From positions 7,874,001 to 7,938,000 of the forward strand of contig CP075495.1 in NCBI GenBank assembly GCA_021613535.1: a stretch of DNA of 64,000 nt, read 5' to 3'. Position 1 is the stretch's first letter, and each line of letters starts with the position of its first letter. The notes under the pieces are model-generated. The model ran no database searches. It was given only the letters and a program-made list of their open reading frames with translations, and had not been told where the DNA came from. This document shows positions 50,092 through 62,650 of this stretch, one piece after another. The DNA comes from Adineta vaga. Taxonomy: Eukaryota; Rotifera. The position numbers and the translations under genes are program-made.

Positions 50092-52187
50092 CTACCGAAA
50101 TGTCCCATCATTGTTAATGTTCGTTGAGGCCTGTGCTTCATTGTTATCATTGAGTATATTTAATGGTGGTGGTGGTGATGTAATTGCTGTTAGCGGTAGT
50201 TGTGTTTCATTATTTTGTGTAACACCTGGTAATGCAGCACGAGCTCCTGGTGATGATGGTGTTTGTTGCGCTTGTTGTTGAGCTCGACGATCTGTTTCTT
50301 GTCGGATCATTGTTTGTTGAATATGCATTGGCAATCCAGGATTCAAACTTAATGCATAGGGTAACAATGTCTTTGGCATATCACCAAAATCCACCATCAC
50401 CTTGATGAACATTGTGTCATCACGAACGTATGGATTGCCTTCTTGTTGAATCATTGCCAGTGGAAAAAACTTTGGAATACCACTGGCAATATTCATTTCA
50501 GATCTTGGTCGTTGAAAACTATTTGATTTGATGTCAGGTCGAAATGAATCAATGATATGTCTTTGTTGAGGTGTTTGATCATACAAACAGAATGTCACTT
50601 TGTAGTTGAATGGAAACTTCAAGACTGCATCATTGGGACCACGCATAAGAACAAAGAACAATGACATGTGAGTGCGACGTGCATTACCATCACCATGTAA
50701 ATACAATCGAGCACGCATTTTGTAACCAGTCGGTGAAGAATAGAATGGTGGTGAATAGATCGATGTTTGTCTTTCAGATTGAGCATCCACTAAAATATCA
50801 ATCATTCTTTAGACTTATTCTTATTTTTTCTCAACTATTTATGATCACATTCGACGGGTGACACATCAGACTGAACTTACTCATTTTTTCATGAAAACTA
50901 GTAATCTTCCAGATCAATGTTCCATCATATGATACATATTGTGTATCATCCACTTTTTGTTTTATTGATGCAACTTCTTGTTGAAGAATTTCTTGATTTG
51001 GCTTGATACCATCGAGAAAAGCACTCTGCTCTTGAATACTCAACTTCAAGGATGCAAATTCCTGGGTTAATGTTTCAATGGATGTTTGTAATCGAACAGA
51101 ATCACTACTAATACGTTGTGTGTCATCATTTAATGTTTGAATACCACTAGCAAGAACATTAATTGTTTCATAGATTTCTTGCATTTGACTATTGAGAGTG
51201 TCAGTTGTCACTGTCGTTGTTGTTATCATTGAGCTAGCACCACTTGGTTCCATATCGACATCCATAGTTGATGTCCGTTCCAACTGATCATTGCGTGATT
51301 TAAATGGTAAACGTCGAATGACATTAATGATCGCATTTTGATGAACATCACTCAGATAGTGTTCAGATAGTTGTACTCGATAGATCTAAACAAATCGTTG
51401 TAAACTATCAATCATATCATTGCAAATAAGATGGTGACGGGGATGCACTTAGATAGTTTCACATATATTACTCTTCAATATAAATAATTGCAACTTACTG
51501 AATCTAAACATCCATAATCTTTGAGTGGACAAGACACTGTGATTTTAGGACATTCCTTTTGTTTGTGTTCATCAAGTCGAATATTAGACGTGAACTTTTC
51601 TCCACAAAATTCACAAATAGGATTTGGATGTACTTTATTGAGATGGGTCTAGAACAAAAAACAACGTACAAGTGAAATGCTGATGGCTTTATATGTGAAT
51701 AAAGTTCTTCTGCACAATTTCATGCAATAAATATGGTCGATCAATGGTAAGAATATCAGTGAATGTGTATTCCAAAGTTACCTCATAGTCTTTGAATAAG
51801 CCATTCCACTCACATAGTGAACAAACAATTGGTAGAGTTTTCATATCATTTCTAAAACCACGATCTGGCATTATCTGAATAGTGAAAAAGAAAAGAATGA
51901 CAATTTCATAGAAGAAGAAACATGTTTGAAATGGCAACCTCAGTTTTCGATGATTCTTCTTGGCATTCTGAACATTTGAGAACATCCCTAAATGAAGAGG
52001 AAAAGAAGTGTTAAATAGTCTAATCGGCTGTTTGATAATAAGTATACCCTTCAGTATCTTCGATACAGGTTTTGCACTGACGATGACCACATTTGAGCTG
52101 AAAAGGCTCTCGTAAAATGAAGTTACATACTCCACATATGTAGAGAGAATTAATGGAACTCTTATTCCTGGCGTCGAAGCCAACCAT
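50092..52187 (-). CDS. TRAF-like protein, copy 5 (intact)
   Basis: Six exons (52187-52048, 51987-51939, 51874-51782, 51648-51499, 51385-50881, 50789-50092) join in frame to 544 aa. RING, zinc fingers and coiled coil are almost those of copy 2. The linker after INVIRRLPFKSRND (LERTSTMDVDMEPSG) is instead that of copy 1, while the intron before the MATH exon is that of copy 2. The MATH exon is near-identical to the other copies. The tail is the longest (PMHIQQTMIRQETDRRAQQQ, then a Pro/Thr/Asn-rich segment ending INNDGTFR) and starts like copy 1. All splice sites are canonical. Predicted role as for copy 2: RING-containing TRAF adaptor, probably trimeric and cytoplasmic. Confidence 0.92.
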
Positions 52188-52337
52188 TGTTGAATAAAAC
52201 TAAAGTAGGACATAGTGTTCTTAGTTTGACGTAGTTTTTATGTAAGAACTTCACTTTTCTGTATTTTCTTGTACCCTTTTTCGGTTTATTTGCCTTAATT
52301 TGATAAGCGGAATGGTAGTGAGAGCGTTTATCAACAA
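50320..52337. repeat. Inverted duplicate block B' (partner of 38061-40085)
   Basis: Reverse-complement copy of block B. The match includes about 130 bp upstream of the start codon (AAGGGTACAAGAAAATACAG versus AAGGGTACAAAAAAATACAG) and the introns. Confidence 0.88.
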
Positions 52338-54860
52338 AGTCAACACCAACACCTGGAATGTGAAAGTGATTTGATTTGTCATGATCTTAGCTTATTTACA
52401 GCGAATGAGGCTTTTTATGGAAAATTTCACAAAAGATGCAAACTTAACATATTCTAATAAATTCTGTTTACAAAAAAATTCGTGGCAAATTTTCTATGTT
52501 CATAAAAAAAAGAAATAGCAGATGTCGTTGATATCTTAAAACGTATGAACATTTTCTATGTACATAATATATGTGATACTGTCTATGACTGACAGTCTAT
52601 TGTTCATTGAGAAAAAAAGTAATCAAATAAAAGAAGATAAGAAAAATGGCTAAAATGCATTGAAAGCACTTTTGAAAATATGTTGTCCCATTATTTTGGT
52701 GGCCATTTGAGGATTTAAATAATAATGAATTGTATTCTATACTCTTATAATCTTAAAGTTCTCTAGCCTATTTTTAACAATGAGCATCAGAAGAGAAAAA
52801 TTAATGAAGCGTGCGTGAGTGTATTGTTTGATTTAGGGATGAATGTAGAATTTATACCAGGCATGAGAGATGAACCATTGAAATCAGCTTTTTGACATCA
52901 AGAATCAAAACTATCTTCATCTTATTCGACGACATTATTATTTGATGACAATGGACGATCTAATTTCCCAAAAATCCCAAGTTTTCTTGTTATATCACTA
53001 ATCGTTATGTCTGCATTATAATGAGATTAGGATCTGATATGGAAAGAAATTTTGTATTCGAAAAAAGGCAAATCAATACACCGAGGACTTTGTAAGGAAG
53101 TGAAGAATAGAAAAAATAAGAGTAAAAGAACGAAAAGGAGGAAGAAAAAACGTCACCATATCGCGTTACCAAACAAAAATGTCAAAAGAAACTAAAACGT
53201 TCTAACTAGAATATATCAACATCCATCAATGTATGTAGTGATATACGAATATCAGTTTTTTTTCTACGAACGAACGGTTTATCTAGAGTACTATTATCGT
53301 TGACCAAACTGTTTCGAGAATAATTGTATTTTCTTTTTCGAAATAAAAGAAAAAAAGAAACGCGATACAGTATAGAGATCACACAATAAAATAGAAGAAA
53401 CAAATAATTAATGATGAATGCTGTGGATATTGTGCTGTTCCATTTTGTTGATACAGAGAGTACATTCGTAGATGTTGTTATGAAGAAAGTAGCAGAATTT
53501 AATTGTGATTATTGATAATGAAGAAGAATACCATCAAAAGAGGCATTTTTCATAGACTGTACGTTCTAGGTTATTACGATTCTTATGTCGACAATGTGGA
53601 TCTTATTCTAGTGCCTAAGACATTACGCTTCAACAATATTTTATTATACTTGATGAATACGAATGACTGCACACAGATATAAATTTAAGCTAAATGAAAG
53701 TATCAGCCACGTTCATCGTCTTCTTATGTAGAGTACGATGAGTTTTATCTCTACGTGAGTTCAGTCAAATTAAAAATAAATATGTGATAATTCAATTATA
53801 TAACTCGTAAATAATACTCATTGGATGTCAAAATAAGATATGCATAGCTGCACGAAAAGACATGATTTTTTCTGAGTAGTGACAAATACTTTTGCCCTTT
53901 TCGTCCACAATACAAAGTACAAAGCGTGATTTTTTTTTCGATAAAAAATACTGCATATAAGGACATCAGGTGCAAACTATACTGAGCAGAAACAGAATTC
54001 CTAAAATATGTCGATATTGATAAAGTATGCTCGCATGTATTTTTGACTTAACCGATGTTAATAACAATAAAAAAAATACTCATTAATCGCATTTAAAACT
54101 ATTTGAATTGTTTAATCGTTTATCTCATTGGAATCAAAACTTAGCATTACTACTAAATATCTATCACTATAACTAGACAGAGATGACGAATAAAAATTAG
54201 CAGAGAAAAAAATCTAAAACAGTATGTGAATAATGAATATTTTTCAGTATAATCTATCGTCTAGCGAACGATATGCGTAAATCTGAGAGTTGTAAATGAC
54301 AACACCAACCAATCCTTGGTTGCAAATCAGATATTTGGATAACCTACACAAATGTATAAAATAAGGAAAAGATAATTTTTTGTAACTAATTACATGACTG
54401 TAGGATTCTGTGAACGAGATCATGAACCGATAGATAAACACCTTCGAATCGCATGGCATCCTTTTTATTATTTTATTCTCTAAAAATTTGTTGTATTTTT
54501 CTTGAGAAAAGAAACGTCTTTAATGTCCGGAAGTGCATTATTTTCAATAATCTACGAATGTATCCTAATCTATAGGCACTTATTGATTGAACAATGAACG
54601 AATTTCGTTCACATTCATATAGATTTGAATTAAAATACAAATGGATGTTTTGATACTAATAATTTCTATTAAATCTTAGAATGTAGAATCTTAAACATTG
54701 ATTATTAGACTTCACTTATACATGAGATGAATGACTCATGGACATCTATCGCTATGAGCGAAGTGAAGATGATTCAAAAGTGATTCACAAACACTTGTTG
54801 TCTAATAGAAATATTCACAAATTCTTACGTAAAAACTACCCAAATAGATGAACAATAACG
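52338..54860. other. Spacer between B' and A', no gene seen
   Basis: AT-rich, about 2.5 kb, with no supported coding frame on either strand. Frames at 53206-53403 and 54244-54459 (minus) have no recognisable motif. Confidence 0.4.
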
Positions 54861-56012
54861 TACCTTTTGATTTCACACTGTAGGCAGCAGACTTTGCATT
54901 TTTGTATGAAAGGCTTGGAAAATTCCAAGTGAGTCATCCCCCGCCAGAGGAAAGAAAAAGCCATGTAAAGATAAAGACAACAAACTGAGTTGGAAAGAAC
55001 GATAAAATATTCGGGTTTACTTGTTGACAGTACTTTCAATTGAAGCGAATCAAATAGTATGTGATTTCGATCAAATATTTTTTGCGTCGCATAGCAATAA
55101 AAAAAGAATCAAAACATGCAAAATCTACCTTTTCTGTTTCTTATATCGCAGAGTCACTTCCTAGAAATACAACTGTATCGACGACTAATGCAAAATAGAA
55201 AATAACTGTTTGAAGGATTGATCAAACTGCACTATTTCGAAATTCGAAATCAATCGAAGTTTGTTTTCACCGAAGCATTTCTACTGTTGTCCCCAGGATG
55301 GATAAATACTTTATTTCCTTCATTAAAATTGTGTAACGAAAGAAAAATAGTTGATAGATAAACTCTTTTACAATTTTTAGTTGATCATAACACTGTATCT
55401 CAACTTCTTACGTGACGTTCTATGCTAATCAAGTTTAAAGATATTCGTACACTTGTATTAGCTGCTATACTGAGTAGATGTAGAAGTAGAAGTAGTTTGT
55501 ATCTTTTTTCCAAAATAAAAATATATTGTAGAGATAGTGAAATTATCTAGATGAATAATGTAAACTGGAATAAACTTGGATGTCTTATTGTCGATTTGTT
55601 ATTGGATAGGGAATGACAGAGGAGAGTACCTAATCTAAAGAGTTTCTTTTGGTGAGTACGTACTTTTAGAAACTGCTTTGTTGACTTGTAACGAAGAAGA
55701 AGAAAAAAAGTTTCAAAAATAGCTTAGAAAGGTTGGTAGAGAATGAATTGCTTTTTAAATATGAAACAAAGATGGATGAAAATTTGACTTCCTTTTCTCT
55801 GAATTATTTCAACTTATATATGATGCAATTCGTTCAATAATACCATTGATTTCAATAAATTTGCATATTTATTTTTTATTTCATCATCGAAACAACAAAG
55901 AGTTCGATTTAGTATAGATTATGTCTCATAGTATGAAACTTGCAACATGTTTATGAGATAAGAAAGCATTCGAAATCTATTCTTCGTTTGCAGAACACGT
56001 GTGCAAAAATAC
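54861..56012. repeat. Inverted duplicate block A' (partner of 35413-36563)
   Basis: Reverse-complement copy of block A with sharp ends. The most diverged patch is around 55141-55190, where several mismatches and small indels occur. Confidence 0.85.
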
Positions 56013-58023
56013 AGATCGACATTTCAGAAAGAAAACAAAAGCCAAGAACGACGTGAAAAGCGTTTTTTATACGTATATGTTATAGATTACACAAACTTAT
56101 TACGCACATTCTGTATCTAAATTTGTAAGCAATTACGTTTCATCCAAGAAATAAAATACAGACGCAATACCCATGTAAAAAAAAGGTAAAAAATCTGATT
56201 TTCATCGATTTTTCGATGATGAAAAATCGATTTAAATGGCACGATTTACATCCGATTTTTCATCGGCAAAAAATCAATAGAAATCGATTTTTATGAATTT
56301 TTCCAAAATAATCGATTTTAATCGGTGTCATCAATATTCTTGCATAAGTGAGTGAATACCGAGCTATGTCGTACCTGGAAGTATGATAAGAGTACCGCTG
56401 GTTGCTCTACCACTGTACCTACTATTTGTCGATGCAAGGATTCTGAAAACAAGGTCGAGAAGTCTGATCGATAGTCAGAAACGAGAGAAAAACACGTTTT
56501 TTCTTCATTATGATTAAAATCGACTTTTTTGCTGAGAATTCATCGATCAAAATTTATTCTTTTCAATGGTTTAATCAATGAAAATCACTCTCTATTATAA
56601 AAATCTATTTAGATCGATTTCATAGCAGAAATCTGTTAAAATCTATTATGTGTCACGATTTAATCAGAAAATGTGGTATTTGGTTAAAAAATTCAAAACA
56701 TTGAAATCTACTGCTTGTAGAAAATTGTATCTTTAGTTCCCTCCACTAATTGTATAGTAGGTAATTCGCACGACTAGTCTACTGTTTTCTTTTGCACGCG
56801 CACGCGACAGACTATTTATGTAACAAATTAGTGTTCTATTACCTTTCCGTGTATAACTGTCTTATCGAATCATGTTGTCTATAAAAATACTTAAGCAATT
56901 TCAATTTACGAATATAAGTTAAGATTTTTAATAAGAAGATAAATATTCCATATCTTGTTTTATTCCAGAATAAATCTGGATATTTCGAAATCTTATCAAT
57001 ACATTCTCACATGCTTCTCTTTTTCTCATCTAGAATAGTTAAAGATTTTTTTTATTTACCGCGACATGTCCAGATAAGACTAGTTTTGTTTGTGTAATAC
57101 AAAAAAGAAATATTTTATTCAATGAAATACTTCTGAATTGTAAAATACTCGACAATTGGTTTGATCAAGTCGACAAAGAGGAAAACATAACTTGTTTGTT
57201 TAAATTTAATTTGTTCCAGCTTTCAATAGGTTTCCTATGATCTGGAAATACAGTTTATGTTGTCGAATATCTTTATTCACATATAAAAGCCCATTTGATG
57301 AAAAATAATCATTAGTTTATTCTTTTTCTTTGACACTAATCACTGTTATTCATCAAAATACCCACGATAAACTATTACTAAAGTACATAATAAATCGATG
57401 TTAATTGTATTTCATTGTTGTCTAAGATTAAATAACAGACTCTCATTAACAAAACGCGTGTCATACCATTCATTGATTGCATTATCTTAAAGTGAAGAAA
57501 TATCCTTTTAATATTGAAGCAACTATTACCTGTTTTATTGTAGAAGAGTATTCAGAAGAGGACTTAGATAGATTTTTATTTCTGATAAACATGTATTGAC
57601 ATCATCAGATTGTTACAATAACACAAGCTTTTTTTCCCCGTTGTAAAAATACGAAAAATAATCGTTAACATCCATCTAACGACGAACTTTCAAAAAGTGC
57701 AAATTCATCAAATGAATAAATCATAATCATGTTGAAGTCTAGGGAACGATCGTAAAAGTTGCTATGCATACTATTTTATCTTCAAGTTTCATAATAATAA
57801 AAATTTTATTCTCTTCAGTAGTCAAGTATCGTTCTTCGATACTTACCTCAATGTTGTTTGTTTTTTTCTGTTTCTAACTGAATATGATTCGATACTAGAG
57901 ATCTTAGTAGTGATTTTTACATATTTTATTGATTATTTATAACAACATACAGTAGATAGAGATCGAATATATACAGATTATAATTAGTCATTAAATCATT
58001 CGAAAAAATGAATTTGAAAGTAT
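56013..58023. other. Spacer between the inverted array and the opsin gene
   Basis: No gene seen. It contains a cluster of ATCGAT-centred inverted repeats (56195-56660) and long A/T runs. The end near 58023 is the opsin 3' UTR. Confidence 0.4.
56195..56660. repeat. Cluster of ATCGATTT-type short inverted repeats
   Basis: Many overlapping copies of AAATCGATTT and relatives, including a local hairpin (TTTTTCGATGATGAAAAATCGA) at about 56208 and opposed copies of TCGATTTTAATC (about 56319) and GATTAAAATCGA (about 56513). This could be an eroded MITE-like element or low-complexity DNA; ends and target duplications are not seen. Confidence 0.4.
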
Positions 58024-59314
58024 CTAATGAGTAAGAATATTACTGTTTGGTAATCCCGATCTGATCTTTGTAGAAGATCTTTGTGCTGTACGAACGCTAA
58101 TAGATCCATCTTTGTTATGTACGACAAGAAGACTATATTGTTCTTCATTTTCCATCTGATTCGATACGGATTGACTATTTAATGTATTTAAATTAACAAA
58201 ACTAAATTGATATTGAGTTGATGTACAAATATAAAGTAATGGAATCCATATGACTGATGATTTAGCAAAACAAGCACATAGAAATGTGGCTAATGGCGAT
58301 ACTGCATAATCTTTACCTTGAAATGCTGAAACAAATAATGTAATAGCATACGGTGTCCAAGTGAAAATAAAACCACATGTTGTAATAACTATACCTAAAT
58401 GATAGATAAAAGTAAATAGTTCATTGATTGATGTCTTACTTTTAACTATACGTCGTTCCATTTCAAGACGTTTTCGACTAAGTAAAATATTGATACCATG
58501 TTCGATTTTATTACGCATACTTTTCAAACCAAAGAAAGTTATAGAATTCGAAACGAAAAGAATTATTAATGGTATAGCATATACAAATATAAATAGAAAA
58601 TATGTAAATGACACATATGAAAAACGTCGATCATACCAATTGATACAGCATGATGTACGAGCGCCCTAGAAATATAGTTCATATCATTCATTTTTTAATA
58701 TTTTTTTAAAACTAAAACGAACTTCCATCGTATATTCATTCCATCCAAGAATAGGTAAAATTGACCAAATAAAAGCAATAAATACAGCAAAACATGAGAT
58801 AACGACCGATTTTTTAATCTAAATTTTTTTTATAGAAAATCTTCTATCATCGTACAAACTATTGCTGACTTACTGTAATACTGTTAGCCTTATATGGACA
58901 TATAATAATATAGCATCGACTCATACTAACAACACAGAGTAAATAAGAACTTGAACATCCATATAAAAATGCTATAAGTGCACTCAATTGACAACCTGTA
59001 CGTGCATATAACCATTTGCAATAGATTGATGATGTACCAGTTAGTGGTAGAATTGTACATGATGCGATAAGACCCATAATTGCAATAAATAGAACATACA
59101 AATTCGATGTTGAACGAAGTGCTTTATATCGAATAAAACTGTAAATCAGAACTCCATTTAATAGAATGCCAATAAATGCTGAAATACATAAGAGTATGCC
59201 GATAATACGAACGATATCACAATTAATAGGTGTTGGTCGACTCCAGAAGAATGGATCAGTTAAAGAAAGATTTTCATCGAGTATTACAGAATAGTTGAAC
59301 CAGTTGAACGACAT
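58024..59314 (-). CDS. Opsin (retinal-binding class A GPCR) with altered DRY and NPxxY motifs
   Basis: Three exons (59314-58874, 58818-58723, 58665-58024) give 392 aa. TM1 has the usual Asn (GILLNGVLIY). ECL2 reads LPILGWNEYTMEGARTSCC, the classic opsin segment with Glu179 (equivalent of bovine Glu181) and the disulfide Cys. TM6 has TWTPYA. TM7 reads CFAKSSVIWIPLLY, with Lys314 (codon 58263-58261) in the position of the Schiff-base Lys296. Departures: the TM2 Asp is absent (MGLIAS), E/DRY is SRC (132-134) and NPxxY is IPLLY. It therefore probably binds retinal, but G-protein coupling may be unusual, as in RGR or peropsin-type photoisomerases. Assignment to an opsin class is not possible from memory. 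Confidence 0.88.
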
Positions 59315-60030
59315 TGTAAACCTTGTCTTAAAATAGAATTAATCCTAAGAATAATTCAAATATACTTACCTATTCTATGTTTTTTCCGTCTTATATATTG
59401 CCCATCTCTCGGCATCATACAACTTATATTCGCATCATTTATATTCTAAAGAGGTATTTCGCTACAGTGAATTTCTTCTCACATGTATAATTTGTCGCAT
59501 CACAGTGGTGTTAGAAAATTAATTTTTGTCTCCAGAGAGGATGTGCTTGTCACCAAAAAAAAGGAAGACATTTGAACTAATTCGATAATTACATCAAAAG
59601 CATATACTCAAATATTAAGTACGAAAATATTCTTCCTTTTCTATACATCTCCACGTGTAGTTGACACGTGTCTAAAGTTCTGATTGCCAAGAGAATAAGT
59701 AGAAAGACAGATCCCATAGATATTTCTGCTAATAATGTATTTTATTATTCGTGACTAACAATATCTTTAGGCAGAAAAAAAGAACGAATTTTTTGACACA
59801 AAAAAAAACGATTTGTTCACAAAAGAAATGATTCGGACACAGCAAAACACGATTAAATATAAATAGAAAAGACGACATTAGAATAGATAAAATCAATGCA
59901 CACGAACAAATAAGATACAAAGAAAAAAGTTTAAATTACATCTAAACATCGGAAGACTAAAGAAAAATGAGATTATTTGTTTTCTTTTCATTCTTTAAAT
60001 GACTAGATTAATCATGTTATTTGATTATTA
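59315..60030. other. Spacer between opsin and SCAI
   Basis: Opsin promoter side and SCAI 3' UTR. No gene seen; the frame at 59729-59920 (minus) is AT-driven. Confidence 0.4.
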
Positions 60031-62387
60031 TTAGTTAGATGTGATCAGATCAGCAGCCGTAAGTGGACCTTCAAGAAATAATTGTCGAACATTTAACAAT
60101 GCCGATAATTCAAGAATCATTTTATGAACTTGAACATTTTCAAGAAGATCATTGGATAATTGTGGTTGAGATGATGGATAAAAACCAGATCCCTACAAAA
60201 TATTCATTCACTTTCTTTTTTTCCTTCAAAACTTCTAATCAACTTACTTTAAATGCTCGATGTAAACGTAGAACAGCATAGCAAAATACATATCGTGCAA
60301 GAAATAAACGTAAAAATTCATCCGCAAAAAAATGATAAATTGTACTATCTATTTCAATGGAAAGAAAAAACATACAACTATATTAAATCTTTAGTTTCTT
60401 TCTTACCAACAAGTTTTGATTTGAGAAAAATTTTGATTATTTCAAAAATCATTTTATTAATATGTTCTTGACACATATTCCATTGTTCATTTGTTAAATC
60501 ATTTAAATGACAAACAAAACAAAATGCATATACAGGTGATGTTAAAAATAATGTAAATAAACTGCCTTTATTTTGATAATCTATTGGAAAAGATTCAATG
60601 AAATGTATTTTATTTTCTTTGTATCTTACTATGAAATACTGTAGGTAATTTAATTGGTGAAAGTAGAGAAATCAATGGTTGTCCAAATAAATTCGGCATA
60701 TTTTGAAATGTAATACTATTATTACTATCAATAATTAAGAATAATGGTTTACGTAGAAATGGATAAAGATCTCCTGGAAAGATATTATGAGCATCTTTGA
60801 TTGATCCTGTTGTTGATGAATTTAGTGGTGGAATTGATGGTGATGACTTTTTTGCTAAGGTATTTGTTGTTGATGTTGGTGGTGAATTTGGACTTTCAAT
60901 TGTATCGTCATGACGATTATTAGTTTTGACACCACCAAAATCATACGATTGTTCAACTTTACTTTTCAAATGTGTATCATAACCATCAGCTGATATGTAG
61001 AGAAGAAGAGTACCATGAGGTGATAATTCTTTGAAGGCAGAAGCAGCAAAAGCATAGATTTGACTAAATGTTGGTTTGTAAAGTAGATATTTATGAGGAT
61101 TAGGTCGATTTTGAAAATCACCATCGTAAAAATTCTAAATTGAAAAAAGATAAAGTCAACAGTGATTATCGTTAGAACATATCAAATTAAAAGAAGAAAA
61201 AAAGAAGTTCTTATTTGATCTCTATATGTCACGATAGATTAGATCTCATGAGATTCTCAAATTAAATTCGAACAATCAATCATATTATCATACATGAATG
61301 TCACGTTGTTGATGATTTGTTGATGCTGGTGATTGAATTGTTGATTTCTCATCTAATGATGTCAAAGAATCAATAGCTTGTCTTTCAACTGCTTGTAATA
61401 TTCGATACATATCAATGGTTACTAAACGAAAGACGAAAACTCTTTCTTAAATAAACGAAATTTTTCTTTACATTCACTAAATTTAATTTGATCTTGATAA
61501 TTTCCAATGATAAGAATTTCTTCGATGACATACATTTGAATATTTGAAAGAATCTTCTCTGAACCTGTTGGTAATGGTGGTATCATTGAATTGGTTAAAC
61601 GATATGATAATGTTATTGGACTATGATCAATATTTAATTGATTATCAACATCGATAAATGAAGAGATTTCATTCAGAACCAGTTGCCATTCAAGACTATC
61701 ATCTGGATCATAAGCTTTAACATATTCATCAATTTGTCGATTTAATTCTCGTACTAATTCTCGCATAATTTTCGTTTTTTTCAAAAGAAGACAAACAACG
61801 ATAAATCGTGCGTAATAACGTAATTTTTTAACCATTAAATCCGGTTTTTCTTCACGATTGACTTTTGAATAATAAGCACGTGAACGTATGGCAGAATAAA
61901 ATGCAAATGCTTCATTTAAATAATTCGTTTCAGATGTACGAATATAAAAATGATAATAAAGTTGACCAATTTTTGAAGCAATTTCACCTATTTGATAACG
62001 TTTCAAACCATATTTTTTATCGAGAAGCACACTAGTTTAAAAAGAAAATTGAATGAACAATCATAAATCGTATTTTGTTTTTCATACCGATGTTGTTGTT
62101 GAAATTTCCATAATTTTGTATAGATATCAAATGTACGTCCAAAATAAGGTTGCCATTGTTTATGTCCATATTGTGGAAGATCTCTGTAAATAAATCTATG
62201 CATCATAGTTTATCAATTCTTGAAAATATTACCTCAATCCATTGAATAATTGTTTCGATTTTTCTAATAGATGACCAAATTCTTGAACAATTTTTTCTTC
62301 ATAATCTTCATTATGATTTTCATTAAATTGTTGTTGATCAGTCGGTGATGTATTTTTTTCTGTTGGCGTCATACCTGCTGCTGTCAT
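60031..62387 (-). CDS. SCAI: SCAI, suppressor of cancer cell invasion homologue
   Basis: Multi-exon gene, start ATG 62387 (MTAAGMTPTEKN), stop TAA 60031-60033. Blocks match SCAI in order: FGHLLEKSKQLFNGLR, DLPQYGHKQWQPYFGRTFDI, YTKLWKFQQQHR, GLKRYQIGEIASKIGQLYYH, YLNEAFAFYSAIRSR, KKLRYYARFIVVCLLLKKTK, then YKPTFSQIYAF-type segment, YDFGG, FPGDLYPFLRKPLFLIIDSN, LFGQPLISLLSPIKLP, GSLFTLFL, and FFADEFLRLFLARYVFC before the end. In vertebrates SCAI is nuclear, represses MRTF/SRF transcription (itself driven by Rho-actin signalling) and joins 53BP1-linked double-strand break repair. A Ser/Thr/Asn-rich insert precedes the LYPF block. No disruption seen. Confidence 0.95.
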
Positions 62388-62650
62388 ACTTGTCTTATCA
62401 TGAGGAAAAAGATGTTCTTTTCGTCAAAATCTATAAAATACAAAAAAAGACTCAAATAAATCGATTAATTAGAATGTTTTTGTTCACGTTTGCATTTATT
62501 TCCATGATTAATCGCTTATTCGTTAGAGATATGGACGGAAAAATGAAATAACAACATAAATACAATTACAATATGAAGAAGCACACGGAAAGATTCAAAA
62601 AAGAAAAATTGATTCTCTAAAGTTACAAATTCACAATAAGAATACGATAA
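62388..62650. other. Spacer between SCAI start and RP2 stop
   Basis: A 263-bp gap between two genes on the same strand. It must hold the RP2 3' UTR and the SCAI promoter. An acceptor for SCAI trans- or cis-splicing could lie here. Confidence 0.5.
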
